DNA of 64,000 nt from NCEH01 sp043195135. GTDB lineage: Bacteria > Pseudomonadota > Alphaproteobacteria > Rhizobiales > Xanthobacteraceae. This document shows, piece by piece, positions 45,175 to 55,650 of the stretch. The stretch's first letter is position 1; each line of letters starts with the position of its first letter. The position numbers and the translations under genes were made by a program. The notes beneath the pieces were generated by a model. The model was not told where the DNA came from. It ran no database searches and saw nothing but the letters and a program-made list of their open reading frames with translations. The stretch is from NCBI RefSeq assembly GCF_043195135.1, contig NZ_JBAFWP010000005.1. One strand, 5' to 3'.

Positions 45175-46320
45175 ATGAAGCTCTTCGAATGCCAGAATTG
45201 CCGCAATCCGGTGCATTTCGACAATCGGTTCTGCGTGAATTGCGGATATCGCCTGGGCTACCTGCCGGACAAGAACACGGTCTCCGCCGTGGAGCCGGAC
45301 GGTACCGCCTGGACCGTGCTCGCCGATCGCGGCCGCCCCTATCTGTTCTGCGACAATGCCGAATATGACGCCTGCAACTGGCTGATCCCCGCCGATGCCG
45401 GCCGCTCCACCTGCGAGGCCTGCCGTCACAATCGCACGGTGCCGGACCTCTCCATCGAGGAGAATCTGACGCGCTGGCGCAAGATGGAGCAGGCCAAGCA
45501 CCATCTGTTCTATTCCCTGCTGCGCTGGCGGCTGCCCATGCCGGACCGCACGGAGCAGCCGGAAAGCGGGCTCGCATTCGACTTCCTCGCCGATGTCACC
45601 ACGCCGAGCGGCGATCAGGAACGCGTGCTCACGGGCCACGACAACGGCATCATCACCATCAACATCGCCGAGGCGGACGATGCCGAGCGCGAGGCGCGCC
45701 GCACCAGCATGAAGGAGCCCTACCGCACCCTGCTCGGCCATTTCCGCCACGAGGTGGGCCATTATTATTGGGATCGCCTGGTGCGCGACGGCGGCAAGCT
45801 CGACGGCTTCCGGGCGGTGTTCGGCGACGAGCGGGCGGATTATGGCGAGGCGCTCCAGCGCCATTACGACCAGGGTCCGCCGGCCGGCTGGCCGGATTCC
45901 TTCATCAGCTCCTATGCCACGGCCCATCCGTGGGAGGATTTCGCCGAGACCTGGGCGCACTACCTCCACATGGTGGACGCGCTCGAGACCGCGGGTGCCT
46001 TCGGCATCAAGCTGCGGCCGAAGATCCGCAAGGCGGCGGAGCTGGCGCTGGAGGTGGATTTCAAGCCGTATCAGGCGCCCGACGCGGAGGAATTGGTGGA
46101 AGCGTTCGTGCCGCTGACGGTGGCGGTGAATTCCATCAACCGCTCCATGGGCCAGCCGGACCTCTATCCCTTCGTGCTCTCGCTGCCGGTGACGCAGAAG
46201 CTCCAGTTCATCCACGAACTGCTGGTGCGCAGCGATGAGGCCCCGCCGCTCGCGCCGGCGGCGGATGCGGCGCGGCCGCCGGAGGGCCGCACGCCCCGGA
46301 AGGAAGCCCAGGCGGGCTGA
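45175..46320 (+). CDS. Zinc-ribbon putative metallopeptidase
   Basis: A 381-residue protein. The N-terminal part has two zinc-ribbon-like cysteine pairs (CQNCRN and CVNCGY at residues 5-24) and a further cluster (FCDNAEYDACNW, CEACRH). The C-terminal domain holds the metallopeptidase motif HEVGHYYWD, with a later FAETWAHYLH segment supplying a possible third ligand. This matches the putative zinc-binding peptidase family of bacteria (Peptidase_Mx type). Substrate and role are unknown. It is followed by three strong hairpins, the last with a T-run. Confidence 0.85.
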   Translation: MKLFECQNCRNPVHFDNRFCVNCGYRLGYLPDKNTVSAVEPDGTAWTVLADRGRPYLFCDNAEYDACNWLIPADAGRSTCEACRHNRTVPDLSIEENLTRWRKMEQAKHHLFYSLLRWRLPMPDRTEQPESGLAFDFLADVTTPSGDQERVLTGHDNGIITINIAEADDAEREARRTSMKEPYRTLLGHFRHEVGHYYWDRLVRDGGKLDGFRAVFGDERADYGEALQRHYDQGPPAGWPDSFISSYATAHPWEDFAETWAHYLHMVDALETAGAFGIKLRPKIRKAAELALEVDFKPYQAPDAEELVEAFVPLTVAVNSINRSMGQPDLYPFVLSLPVTQKLQFIHELLVRSDEAPPLAPAADAARPPEGRTPRKEAQAG

Positions 46321-46340
46321 CCGAAGGCACAAATGAAATG

Positions 46341-46450
46341 CCCCGCTCTCCGGGGGGAAGAGAGCGGGGCTTTGGGGTATCACCGGGGGGGCGGTGATAC
46401 CTTGAAAACGCGCCGGGTCACGGGGGGTTCCACCCGGCGCGAATTTTTTT
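46341..46450 (+). terminator. Three consecutive hairpins with G6 loops and a T-run
   Basis: Hairpin 1: CCCCGCTCTC (46341-46350) with GAGAGCGGGG (46360-46369). Hairpin 2: GTATCACCG (46377-46385) with CGGTGATAC (46392-46400). Hairpin 3: CGCGCCGGGT (46409-46418) with ACCCGGCGCG (46432-46441), followed by TTTTTTT at 46444-46450. All stems are perfect, and each loop holds a run of six G. The last hairpin is an intrinsic terminator for the metallopeptidase gene; the other two are unexplained. Confidence 0.9.
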
Positions 46451-46456
46451 GGCGCA

Positions 46457-46849
46457 TCAGTTCATGCTGGCGCGCTTGGCCCGGATGGCCGGGGACGACG
46501 ACATCTTCGCGCGCCGCGCCTTCACGGCGGGCATGGCGGCGACCGCCGCGGCGGCGGCCTCGCGCGGCAGCGGCGGCACGCTCTCGCTGGCGAGATGGGC
46601 CTGGGCCCGGATCTGCCGCAGTACCGGCGTCAGCAATTGATGCGCCAGCGCGAGCCCGGCCTCGGCATCGTCCTTGTCGACCCCTTCCCGAACGAAATTC
46701 AGCTTCGCCCGCAGCGCGCGTTCCAGATGGTCCACGTCGTCGCGGTGCTTGCCTGCCACGAGTTCCGCGCCCATCAGCCGAATCAGGTTCAGCAGGGCAG
46801 CGAGGGTGACTTTCGTGACGGCGTCGATTTCGATGGTCTGATTGGGCAT
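46457..46849 (-). CDS. Hypothetical helical protein
   Basis: A 130-residue protein, mostly alpha-helical (VTKVTLAALLNLIRLMGAEL, HRDDVDHLERALRAKLNFV, AGLALAHQLLTPVLRQIRAQ) with an Ala-rich basic C-terminus. GGAGAGG lies just before the ATG at 46849. No family is recognised. It ends seven bases after the T-run of the convergent gene's terminator. Confidence 0.6.
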   Translation of the reverse strand: MPNQTIEIDAVTKVTLAALLNLIRLMGAELVAGKHRDDVDHLERALRAKLNFVREGVDKDDAEAGLALAHQLLTPVLRQIRAQAHLASESVPPLPREAAAAAVAAMPAVKARRAKMSSSPAIRAKRASMN

Positions 46850-47066
46850 ATGCCTCTCCACGAGAAGACTCATATATTCTTTGTGTCTGCGCTCGCTTGC
46901 CGTTTGAGCGATTATCCTCTCAATCCACCAAAAATACACGCATAGATTGAAAGCATCTGCCTTCCCATGATGCACCGTGAGGGAGCAAGCTTGCGTGAGG
47001 CTGCCTTATGGTACGTGGCCGGTCACCCTCCATCAGGCTATTTTCCGGCAATACACGGGGGTGATC

Positions 47067-48008
47067 ATGAACGGTGGCGAACGGGCCTTGGTGTTCTATA
47101 GCCGGGTGGATGTGGCCGGGCCCTGGGCGCAGGCGCTGCGGGACCAGATGCCGGACCTGGACGTGCGCGTCGCGCCCGACATCGGCGACCCAGCGGAGGT
47201 AAAATACGCCCTCGTCTGGAAGCCGCCGCACGGTTTTTTCAAAGAATTTCAGAACCTTGAGCTGGTGGTCAACCTGGGCGCCGGCGTCGATGCCCTGATG
47301 GCGCGGGACGATCTGCCCGACGTGCCCATCACCCGCGTTTCGGACCCGGACATGGGTCGCATGATGGCCTCGTTCGTGCTGATGGCGGTGTTACGTCACG
47401 CGCGAAACATCCCCGCCTTCGAGAAGGCCCAGCGCGAGCACCGCTGGCATTATGTGCACCCCCGGACGGCGGACGAGATGACCGTCGGCGTGCTGGGACT
47501 CGGCGAATTGGGGGCCATGGCGGCCCACGAACTGGCGCGCCAGGGCTTCAATGTGCGCGGCTGGTCCCGTTCCGCCAAGGATTTACCGGGACTCACCTGC
47601 TTCCACGGGCTTGATTCGCTCGAATCTTTCCTTGGGGCCTGCGAGATTCTGGTGGTCATGCTGCCGCTGACGGGGGAAACCCACGGCCTGATCGACGCAA
47701 AACGCCTCTCCCAGCTGCCGCGCGGCGCAAAATTCATCAATGTCGCCCGCGGTCCGATCGTGGACGAGCCGGCGCTGATCGCCGCGCTCCAGTCCGGCCA
47801 GGTCGGCGAAGCGACGCTGGACGTGTTCGCGCACGAGCCGCTGCCGCCGGAAAGCCCGCTCTGGGCCATGGAAAACGTGCTGATCACGCCGCATCTTGCG
47901 TCCGTCGCCATTCCCAAATCGGCGGCGGCGCAGATCGCGGAAAACATTCGCCGGGTGCGCGCCGGGCAAGAGGTGCTGAACCGGGTGGACCCGCACCTCG
48001 GCTATTGA
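47067..48008 (+). CDS. ghrA: Glyoxylate/hydroxypyruvate reductase A
   Basis: A 313-residue D-2-hydroxyacid dehydrogenase of the GhrA type, which reduces glyoxylate and hydroxypyruvate with NADPH. The nucleotide-binding motif is GVLGLGELGAMAAHEL with an RGWSRSAKD strand (Arg/Ser favour NADP). The catalytic Arg, Glu and His are expected in INVARGPIVDEPAL, FAHEPLP and ITPHLASVA. The ATG at 47067 after a GGGGGTG is chosen over an upstream in-frame start at 46977. It is convergent with fghA; a stem-loop (48015-48038) lies between. Confidence 0.92.
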   Translation: MNGGERALVFYSRVDVAGPWAQALRDQMPDLDVRVAPDIGDPAEVKYALVWKPPHGFFKEFQNLELVVNLGAGVDALMARDDLPDVPITRVSDPDMGRMMASFVLMAVLRHARNIPAFEKAQREHRWHYVHPRTADEMTVGVLGLGELGAMAAHELARQGFNVRGWSRSAKDLPGLTCFHGLDSLESFLGACEILVVMLPLTGETHGLIDAKRLSQLPRGAKFINVARGPIVDEPALIAALQSGQVGEATLDVFAHEPLPPESPLWAMENVLITPHLASVAIPKSAAAQIAENIRRVRAGQEVLNRVDPHLGY

Positions 48009-48014
48009 GCCCTG

Positions 48015-48038
48015 CGGAGCGGGGAAACGCCCGCTCCG
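48015..48038. terminator. Hairpin between ghrA and fghA
   Basis: CGGAGCGGG (48015-48023) pairs perfectly with CCCGCTCCG (48030-48038) around a six-base loop. It has no T-run on either side. It lies between two converging genes and probably ends or stabilises their transcripts. Confidence 0.55.
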
Positions 48039-48088
48039 TGGAGGAACCTCCGCGTCTGGGGGGATTCCCTGTGTCTCGCAGGGGCGCC

Positions 48089-48924
48089 CTACGCCTTCAG
48101 GCGTTCCGCATGGTAAGCCACATGGTCCGCCATGAAGGTGGAGATGAAATAATAGGAATGGTCGTAGCCGTCCCGTAGCGTCAGGGCGAGCGGAATGCCG
48201 GCCTTGGCGCACGCCTCCTCCAGCAGCCAGGGCCGCAGCCCCTCTTGCAGGAAGCCATCCGCCGCCCCCTGGTCCACGAGGAATTCGGGAAAGCGATACC
48301 CGTCCTCGATGAGGGCGCAGGCGTCGTACGCCCGCCATGCCGCAGCGTCGGGCCCGAGATATTTCTCGAACGCCGGGCGCGACCACCCCGCCGTGCTTGG
48401 CTGCACGATCGGCGCGAAGGCGGAACAGCTCTTGAAGCGGCCGGGATTTTTCAGCGCCAGCGTCAGGGCGCCATGCCCGCCCATGGAATGGCCGAAAATG
48501 CCCTGGCGCGCCATGTCGGCGGGGAAATGCGCGGCCAGCAGCGCCGGCAATTCCTGCCCCACATAGCGCGCCATACGGTAATTTTCGGCATATGGCGCCT
48601 GGGTGGCATCCAGATAGAAGCCGGCGCCGGAGCCGAACTGCCAATTGTCCGGCTCGTCGGGCACGCCTTCGCCGCGCGGGGAGGTGTCCGGGCACACGAT
48701 CATGATGCCGTGGTCGGCGGCGGCGCGGCGATACTCGCCCTTCTCCATCACGTTCGCATGGGTGCAGGTGAGGCCGGAAAGATACCACAGCACCGGCACC
48801 GGCCCGTGCTCCGCCTGGGGCGGAACATAGACCGCGAACGTCATGGGGCAGCGCGTCGCCTGCGACTCGTGGCGATAGACGCCCTGCACCCCGCCGAACG
48901 CCTTCGCCCGCGAGAGCGTCTCCA

Positions 48925-48925
<1 letters not shown>
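48089..48925 (-). CDS. fghA: S-formylglutathione hydrolase
   Basis: A 278-residue esterase-D-type alpha/beta hydrolase that splits S-formylglutathione into formate and glutathione, the second step of glutathione-dependent formaldehyde oxidation. It shows LWYLSGLTCTHANVMEKGEY, the nucleophile elbow GHSMGGHGAL, an acid in LVDQGAADGF and histidine in DGYDHSYYF. The ATG at 48925 overlaps the stop codon of the dehydrogenase gene by one base, so the two enzymes are coupled. Confidence 0.96.
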
Positions 48926-50037
<1,112 letters not shown>

Positions 50038-50184
50038 GGCGTTCTCCGCAGATGTGACCGCCCGCCGCGCGGGCCTGCGCTCCTATAGCTTCCTTCTTTC
50101 CGACAGGGAATCGCGTTTGCGACACGCGGTGCCGGCTGGAGGAAAGCAGGCGGCCGGGATGAGAAACGCCGAGGCCGGGATAAG

Positions 50185-51155
50185 GGCCCCCTCCCCCCTT
50201 GAGGGGGGAGGGATGGGGGGGGGTATGGCACCGCGATCCACCTTCGCCCGGAAAGGCAGAGAGACACCCCCCTCCCTGCCCTCCCCCGCAAGGGGGGAGG
50301 AGAAACGCAGAGGCCGGATCGAAGGACGCCCTCCCCCCTTGCGGGGGAGGGATGGGGTGGGGGGTATGGCGCCGCGACCACCGCCCTCGCCCGGACAAGC
50401 GGAGAGACACCCCCTCCCTGCCCTCCCCCGCAAGGGGGGAGGAGAAACGCAGGCGGCCCGAATGAGGGGCGCCCTCCCCCCTTGCGGGGGAGGGATGGGG
50501 TGGAGGGTATGGGGCCGGACCACCACCCTCGCCCGCACAAGGGGAGAGACACCCCCCTCCCTGCCCTCCCCCGCAAGGGGGGAGGAGATACGCAGAGGCC
50601 GGGATGAAGGGCGCCCTCCCCCTTGCGGGGGAGGGATGGGGTGGGGGGTATGGCGCCGCGAACCACCACCCGCGCCCGCACAGGCGGAGAGACACCCCCT
50701 CCCTGCCCTCCCCCGCAAGGGGGGAGGAGAAACGCAGAGGCAGGGATGAGAGCGCCCTCCCCCCTTGAGGGGGAGGGATGGGGCGGGGGGTATGGGGCCG
50801 CGAACCACCCTCGCCCGGACAGGCGGAGAGACACCCCCCTCCCTGCCCTCCCCCGCAAGGGGGGAGGAGAACGCAGAGGCCGGAACGAAGGCCGCCCTCC
50901 CCCTTGCGGGGGAGGGATAGGGTGGGGGGTATGGGGCCGGACCACCGCCCGCGCCCCGACAAGCGGCGCGACACCCCCCTCCCTGCCCTCCCCCTCAAGG
51001 GGGGAGGAGAAACGCAGAGGCAGGGATGAGGCCGCCCTCCCCCCTTGTGGGAGAGGGATGGGGTGGGGGTATGGCGCCGCGAACACCACCCTCGCCCCGA
51101 CAGGCGGCGCGGTACCCCCTCCCTGCCCTCCCCCGCACGGGGGGAGGAGAAACCC
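50185..51155. repeat. Type B palindromic repeat, seven tandem copies
   Basis: Units of about 141 bp begin near 50191, 50331, 50474, 50616, 50757, 50897 and 51037 (spacings 140, 143, 142, 141, 140, 140). Each has a first palindrome (CCCTCCCCCTTGCGGGGGAGGG type), a GGGTATGG-CGCCGCG-like core, a CCTCGCCCGGACAAGCGGAG-like segment and a second palindrome (CCTCCCCCGCAAGGGGGGAG type). Copies are not identical, so the array is not a recent single duplication. It fills the gap between mgtA and frmA; open frames through it follow only because the period is a multiple of three. Confidence 0.93.
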
Positions 51156-51159
51156 GCCC

Positions 51160-53664
51160 CTACCCCCGCGCCATGGCGAAGCGCTTCAGCCCCTCGGCCA
51201 TGGCGAGATAGGCGACGACCAGCAGCGCCAGGGCGCCGAGCAGCGCGGGCGGCAGCAGGGCGAAGCCGAACCAGGCGCCGGCGGGCGTGAACGGCAGCAC
51301 CATCGCCACCAGCAGCGCCCCCAGCGAGGAGGCCGCGAGCAGGGGATGGGGCAGGTCGTCCCAGGGGCGGCCGCGGGTGCGGATGATGAAGATGACCAGG
51401 ATCTGCGTCGCCATGGATTCCAGGAACCAGGCGGTGCGGAACGCATCCGGCGTGACGTGGAACAGGAAGATCAGGCCGCCGAAGGTGAGCAGGTCGAACA
51501 CCGAGGAGAGCGGCCCCATGATGGCGGCGAAGCGCACCAGCCCGGACATGTCCCACACCTGCGGGCGCGCGAGCGCCTCGGGCCGCACCCGGTCAAACGG
51601 AATGCCGATTTCCGAGAGGTCGTAGAGCAGGTTGTTGAGCAGGATCTGGGTCGGCAGCATGGGCAGGAACGGCAGGAACAGGGAGGCCGCCGCCATGGAC
51701 AGCATGTTGCCGAAATTGGAGCTGGCGGCCATGCGCACATATTTGAGGATGTTGATGAAGGTGCGCCGCCCCTCCTCCACCCCGTCGGCCACCACGCCGA
51801 GATCGCTTTCCAGCAGGATCATGTCGGCCGCCGCCTGGGCGACGCCGGTGGCGCCGTCCACGGAGAGGCCGATATCGGCCGCCTTCAGCCCCGGCGCGTC
51901 ATTGATGCCGTCGCCGAGGAAGCCCACCACCGCGCCGCGCGCCTGGAGCGCCTTGACGATGCGGGACTTCTGGTCCGGGGCGAGGCGGCCGTAGGCATCC
52001 ACCTGCCGCACCCGCACCGCCAGCGCATCGTCGCTCAGCCCCGCGACGTCGGCGCCGGAGAGCACCTCGTCCGCCTTCAGCCCCACCAGCCCGGCGAGGC
52101 GCTTCACCACCACCGGGTCGTCGCCGGAGAGGATCTTCAGCCGCACGCCGGCCTGGGCGAGGCGGGCGATGGCGGCGGCGGCGGTGGCCTTGGGCGGATC
52201 GGCGAAGGCGCACAGCCCCTCGAACACGAGGCCGTTCTCATCCTCGGCGGTCAGTTCGCGCGGCGCGCCGACCCAGGGTTTGGAGGCCACCGCCACCGCG
52301 CGCAATCCCTCGCCCGCCAAGGCCTGGACCAAAGCGCGCGCGGCATCCCGCGCCGCCACGTCCATGGGGCTGCCGTCGCGGCGCGTGGCGCACAGTTTCA
52401 GCACGCCCTCCGGCGCGCCCTTGACGATCAGCAGGTGCGCGCTCGGCCCCCGCGCGAGCACGGAGCCGATGCGGCGGGAAAAATCGAAGGCGCGCACCTC
52501 CTCCATCACCCAGCCCGCGGCCGGATCTTGCCGGCAGTCCAGCAGCGCCGCGTCGAGCGCGCCCCGGTCGCCGCCGAGACGGGCGGCAAGGGCGGCGAGA
52601 GTGGCGGCGCGCGGGTCCTCCGCGCCGTCGGGACCGAGGCTTTTCGCCAGCGTGATGCGCGCTTCGGTGAGCGTGCCGGTCTTGTCGGTGCACAGCACGG
52701 TCATGGCGCCGAGATCGTGGATCGAGGCAAGGCGCTTCACGATCACCTTGCGCGCCGCCATGCGCAGCGCGCCGCGCGAGAGCGTCACGGTGGTGATCAT
52801 GGGCAGCAGCTCGGGGGTCAGCCCCACCGCGAGCGCCACCGCGAACATGAGGGATTCCAGCACCGGCCGGCCGAACAGCATGTGCGCGGTGAGCACCAGC
52901 AGCACCAAAGCGAGGGTGAGCCGCGCGGTGAGCAGCCCGAAGGCGTGCAGGTCGCGCTGGAACGGGGACGGCACCTGCGCTTCCGCGAGCGCGGAGGCGG
53001 CTTCGCCGAACAGGCTGTCGCGCCCGGTGTGCACCACCAGCGCCAGCGCCTCGCCGGTCTGCGCCACCGCGCCGCGAAACACCGCATTGTCGGCATCGGC
53101 CGCCAGGACCGAGGCGATGACGCCGGGCTGCTTGCGCACCGGATAGGGTTCGCCGGTCAACGCGGCTTCATCGCAGGTGAAGGCGTTGGCCTCCAGCACC
53201 CGCGCGTCGGCGGGAATGATGTCGCCGGCCCGGATGCGCACCAGATCGCCGGGCACGAGCGCGCCCACGTCCACCTCGACGAAGGCGCCGTCGCGCTTCG
53301 CCTCCGCCTTCACCGCCACCGAGCGGCGCAGCATCTCGGCCGCTTTCAGCGCCTGGCCCTCCTGCACCGTGTCGAGCACGATGGACAGGCCGAGAATGGC
53401 GAGGATGATGGTGCCGCCCACCGCATCGCCGGTGGCGACCGAGACCGCGCCGGCCGCCAGCAGGATCAGCGAGAGCGGCTCCGCCAGCCGCCGCGCCACC
53501 GCGCGGACCGGACCCACCTTCTTGGGCGGACTGTCGGCATTGGCACCGTAGCGGGCGCGGCGGTCCTCGACCTCGGCCGCGCTCAGGCCATGGGCCGCGC
53601 AGCCGAGCCCCGTGAGCATCGCCGCGACCGGCACGGTCCAGAAGGGTTTGTCCTGTGCGGTCAT
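51160..53664 (-). CDS. mgtA: Magnesium-translocating P-type ATPase
   Basis: An 834-residue P-type ATPase of class IIIB (MgtA/MgtB), expected to import Mg2+ driven by ATP. It has the TGE actuator motif (AALTGEPYPV), the phosphorylated Asp in CTDKTGTLTE, a hinge GDGINDAPGLKAADIG and about ten transmembrane segments, with a hydrophobic C-terminal part. The ATG at 53664 gives the normal length. It begins 25 bp after the fabI stop on the same strand, so there is no room for the regulated Mg2+ leader known from enteric mgtA. It appears to be the last gene of the phaC-fabI unit. Confidence 0.93.
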   Translation of the reverse strand: MTAQDKPFWTVPVAAMLTGLGCAAHGLSAAEVEDRRARYGANADSPPKKVGPVRAVARRLAEPLSLILLAAGAVSVATGDAVGGTIILAILGLSIVLDTVQEGQALKAAEMLRRSVAVKAEAKRDGAFVEVDVGALVPGDLVRIRAGDIIPADARVLEANAFTCDEAALTGEPYPVRKQPGVIASVLAADADNAVFRGAVAQTGEALALVVHTGRDSLFGEAASALAEAQVPSPFQRDLHAFGLLTARLTLALVLLVLTAHMLFGRPVLESLMFAVALAVGLTPELLPMITTVTLSRGALRMAARKVIVKRLASIHDLGAMTVLCTDKTGTLTEARITLAKSLGPDGAEDPRAATLAALAARLGGDRGALDAALLDCRQDPAAGWVMEEVRAFDFSRRIGSVLARGPSAHLLIVKGAPEGVLKLCATRRDGSPMDVAARDAARALVQALAGEGLRAVAVASKPWVGAPRELTAEDENGLVFEGLCAFADPPKATAAAAIARLAQAGVRLKILSGDDPVVVKRLAGLVGLKADEVLSGADVAGLSDDALAVRVRQVDAYGRLAPDQKSRIVKALQARGAVVGFLGDGINDAPGLKAADIGLSVDGATGVAQAAADMILLESDLGVVADGVEEGRRTFINILKYVRMAASSNFGNMLSMAAASLFLPFLPMLPTQILLNNLLYDLSEIGIPFDRVRPEALARPQVWDMSGLVRFAAIMGPLSSVFDLLTFGGLIFLFHVTPDAFRTAWFLESMATQILVIFIIRTRGRPWDDLPHPLLAASSLGALLVAMVLPFTPAGAWFGFALLPPALLGALALLVVAYLAMAEGLKRFAMARG

Positions 53665-53689
53665 GGTGTCCTGAAAGCCCTTCGCCGCA

Positions 53690-54463
53690 TCAGGCGACGA
53701 TATGGAAGCCCGCGTCGGCATAGACCACGGAGCCGGTGAGCGGCGCCCCGGCCTCGCTCACCAGGAAGGACGCCACCTTGCCGATCTGCTCGGTGGAAAC
53801 CAGATGATTGGCCGGGGTGCGGGCGCGCACCTTGTCCAGCAATTCATCGAAGCGCTCGATGCCGGACGCGGCGCGGGTCTGCACCGGGCCGGTGGAGAGG
53901 GCATGGACGCGGATGCCCGCCGCGGCGAGATCGGCCGCCAGATAGCGCACGGTGGATTCCAGCGCCGCCTTCACCGGGCCCATGAGATTGTAATTGTCCA
54001 CCACCCGCTCGCTGCCGAAGAAGCTCACGGTCTGGAGCGCGCCGCCGGTCTTCATCAACGGCAGCGCCAGCTTGGCCATGCGGATGAAGGAATGGCAGGA
54101 CACGTCCATGGCCATGGCGAAGCCCTCCGCCGAGCAGTTCACAAGGCCCGTGTGGAGATCCTCGCGCGGGGCGAAGGCGATGGAGTGGAACACGAAATCC
54201 AGGCTGCCCCACTGCCGCTCGATGGTGGCGAACACCTCTTCCAGCTGGCCGGGAATGCGCACGTCGCATGGCACGATGATGGAGGCCTCCAGGCTCTCCG
54301 CCAGCGGACGCACATAAGGGGCCGCCTTCTCGTTCAGATAGGTGACGGCGAGTTCCGCCCCCGCGCCGTGGAATGCGCGCGCGCAGCCATGGGCGATGCT
54401 CTCGGCATTGGCGATGCCGACGACCAGGCCGCGTTTTCCGCTGAGATCGACAATGGCGCTCAT
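53690..54463 (-). CDS. fabI: Enoyl-ACP reductase FabI
   Basis: A 257-residue NADH-dependent short-chain dehydrogenase that finishes each round of fatty acid elongation. It has the N-terminal VVGIANAESIAHGCAR cofactor segment, HSIAFAPRED and the Y-x6-K catalytic pair in YNLMGPVK. The ATG at 54463 overlaps the ackA stop by four bases. Its placement in a PHA/acetate block suggests a second, condition-specific FabI rather than the housekeeping copy. Confidence 0.93.
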   Translation of the reverse strand: MSAIVDLSGKRGLVVGIANAESIAHGCARAFHGAGAELAVTYLNEKAAPYVRPLAESLEASIIVPCDVRIPGQLEEVFATIERQWGSLDFVFHSIAFAPREDLHTGLVNCSAEGFAMAMDVSCHSFIRMAKLALPLMKTGGALQTVSFFGSERVVDNYNLMGPVKAALESTVRYLAADLAAAGIRVHALSTGPVQTRAASGIERFDELLDKVRARTPANHLVSTEQIGKVASFLVSEAGAPLTGSVVYADAGFHIVA

Positions 54464-55650
54464 CGCACGGGCTCCAGATGCTGGATGATGCTGACCGCCT
54501 CGTCGGCGATCACCTGTTCCTCGTCGGTGGGAATGACGAAGACCTGAACCTTGCTGTCCTTGGCGGAGATCAGCGCCGCGTTCGCGGCATTGGCCTCTTC
54601 GTCCAGCTTCATGCCGAGCCAGCCGAGGCGGGCCGCCACCGCGCTGCGGATTTCGCCCTGGTGCTCGCCGATGCCGGCGGTGAAGACGAAGCCGTCCAGC
54701 CCGCCGAGGGTGGTGGCGAGGGCCGCCGCCTCCCGCGCGATGCGGAAGGTGAAGAGTTCCAGCGCCTCGCGCGCCTCCTCCGAATGGGAGGCCAGCAGCG
54801 CGCGGCTGTCGGCGCTGATGCCGGAGACGCCCAGCAGGCCGGAGCGGTGATAGAGAATGTCTTCCACCTCCTCCAGCGGGCGCTTTTCCTGCTTCAGCAT
54901 GTGGATCACCACGCCCGGATCGAGCGTGCCGCAGCGCGTCGCCATGGGGATGCCGTCGAGGGTGGAAAAGCCCATGGAGGTGTCGCGGCTGATGCCGTGG
55001 GACAGGGCGCACAGGCTGGCGCCGCTGCCGAGATGGGCCGCCACCACCCGCCCGCCGAAGCTCGGATCATGCCGCCCCAGCTGGCGCGCGATATATTTGT
55101 AGGACAGGCCGTGGAAGCCGTAGCGCTTGATGCCGGCGGTGAACATGTCGCGCGGCAGGGCGAAGCGGCGCACCACATCCGCCTGGGTGCCGTGGAACGC
55201 GGTGTCGAAGGAAGCCACCTGCGGCAGGTCCGGCCGCAGATGGTGCAGCGCCCTGATGATGCGCGCACTCTGCGGCTGGTGCAGGGGGGCGAGCGCGGTC
55301 AGGCTCTCGATGCCCTCGAAGGTGTCCTGGTCCACCAGCGCCGGACCGCCGAAGCGATCCCCGCCGTGCACCACCCGGTGGCCCACCGCCGTGAGGCCGG
55401 CGACGCCGAAATGGTCCACCAGCCAGCGCAGCGTCTCGTCGATCACCTCGCGCAGGTCCTCGGTGACGGCGCTGGTCAGGCGAATGTCCCGCGCCTCGCC
55501 GCCTTCGCTGAGGCTGAGGACCAGGGGGCTGCGCCGCAGGTCGATGAGGCCCCGCCCGAGCCGGCGGGCGTGGTCGCCCTCCACCTCGAACAGGCCCATC
55601 TTCAAGGTGGAGGAGCCGGGGTTGAAGGTCAGCAGGATATGGTCGCTCAC
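54460..55650 (-). CDS. ackA: Acetate kinase
   Basis: A 396-residue ASKHA-fold kinase that interconverts acetate + ATP and acetyl phosphate. It shows LTFNPGSSTLKMGLF at the start, the VGHRVVHGGDRF segment, SFDTAFHGTQ, and late FTAGIGEHQGEIR. The start is a GTG at 55650 that overlaps the upstream stop by four bases (GTGA), giving the N-terminus VSDHILLTFNPG. Coupled to the Pta-domain gene upstream, so the two enzymes form the acetyl-CoA to acetate route that makes ATP. Confidence 0.95.
   Translation of the reverse strand: MSDHILLTFNPGSSTLKMGLFEVEGDHARRLGRGLIDLRRSPLVLSLSEGGEARDIRLTSAVTEDLREVIDETLRWLVDHFGVAGLTAVGHRVVHGGDRFGGPALVDQDTFEGIESLTALAPLHQPQSARIIRALHHLRPDLPQVASFDTAFHGTQADVVRRFALPRDMFTAGIKRYGFHGLSYKYIARQLGRHDPSFGGRVVAAHLGSGASLCALSHGISRDTSMGFSTLDGIPMATRCGTLDPGVVIHMLKQEKRPLEEVEDILYHRSGLLGVSGISADSRALLASHSEEAREALELFTFRIAREAAALATTLGGLDGFVFTAGIGEHQGEIRSAVAARLGWLGMKLDEEANAANAALISAKDSKVQVFVIPTDEEQVIADEAVSIIQHLEPVR

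Noticed and set aside
50185..51155. CRISPR array suggested by regular repeats
   Set aside because: Units are 141 bp, the sequence between palindromes is shared by all copies, and no cas gene is near. It is a tandem palindromic repeat, not repeat-spacer DNA.
50623..53739. Very long plus-strand open frame of over 1000 codons
   Set aside because: It runs through the repeat array and antisense to mgtA; composition is Arg/Gly/His-rich and its length is due to high GC and a 141-bp period.
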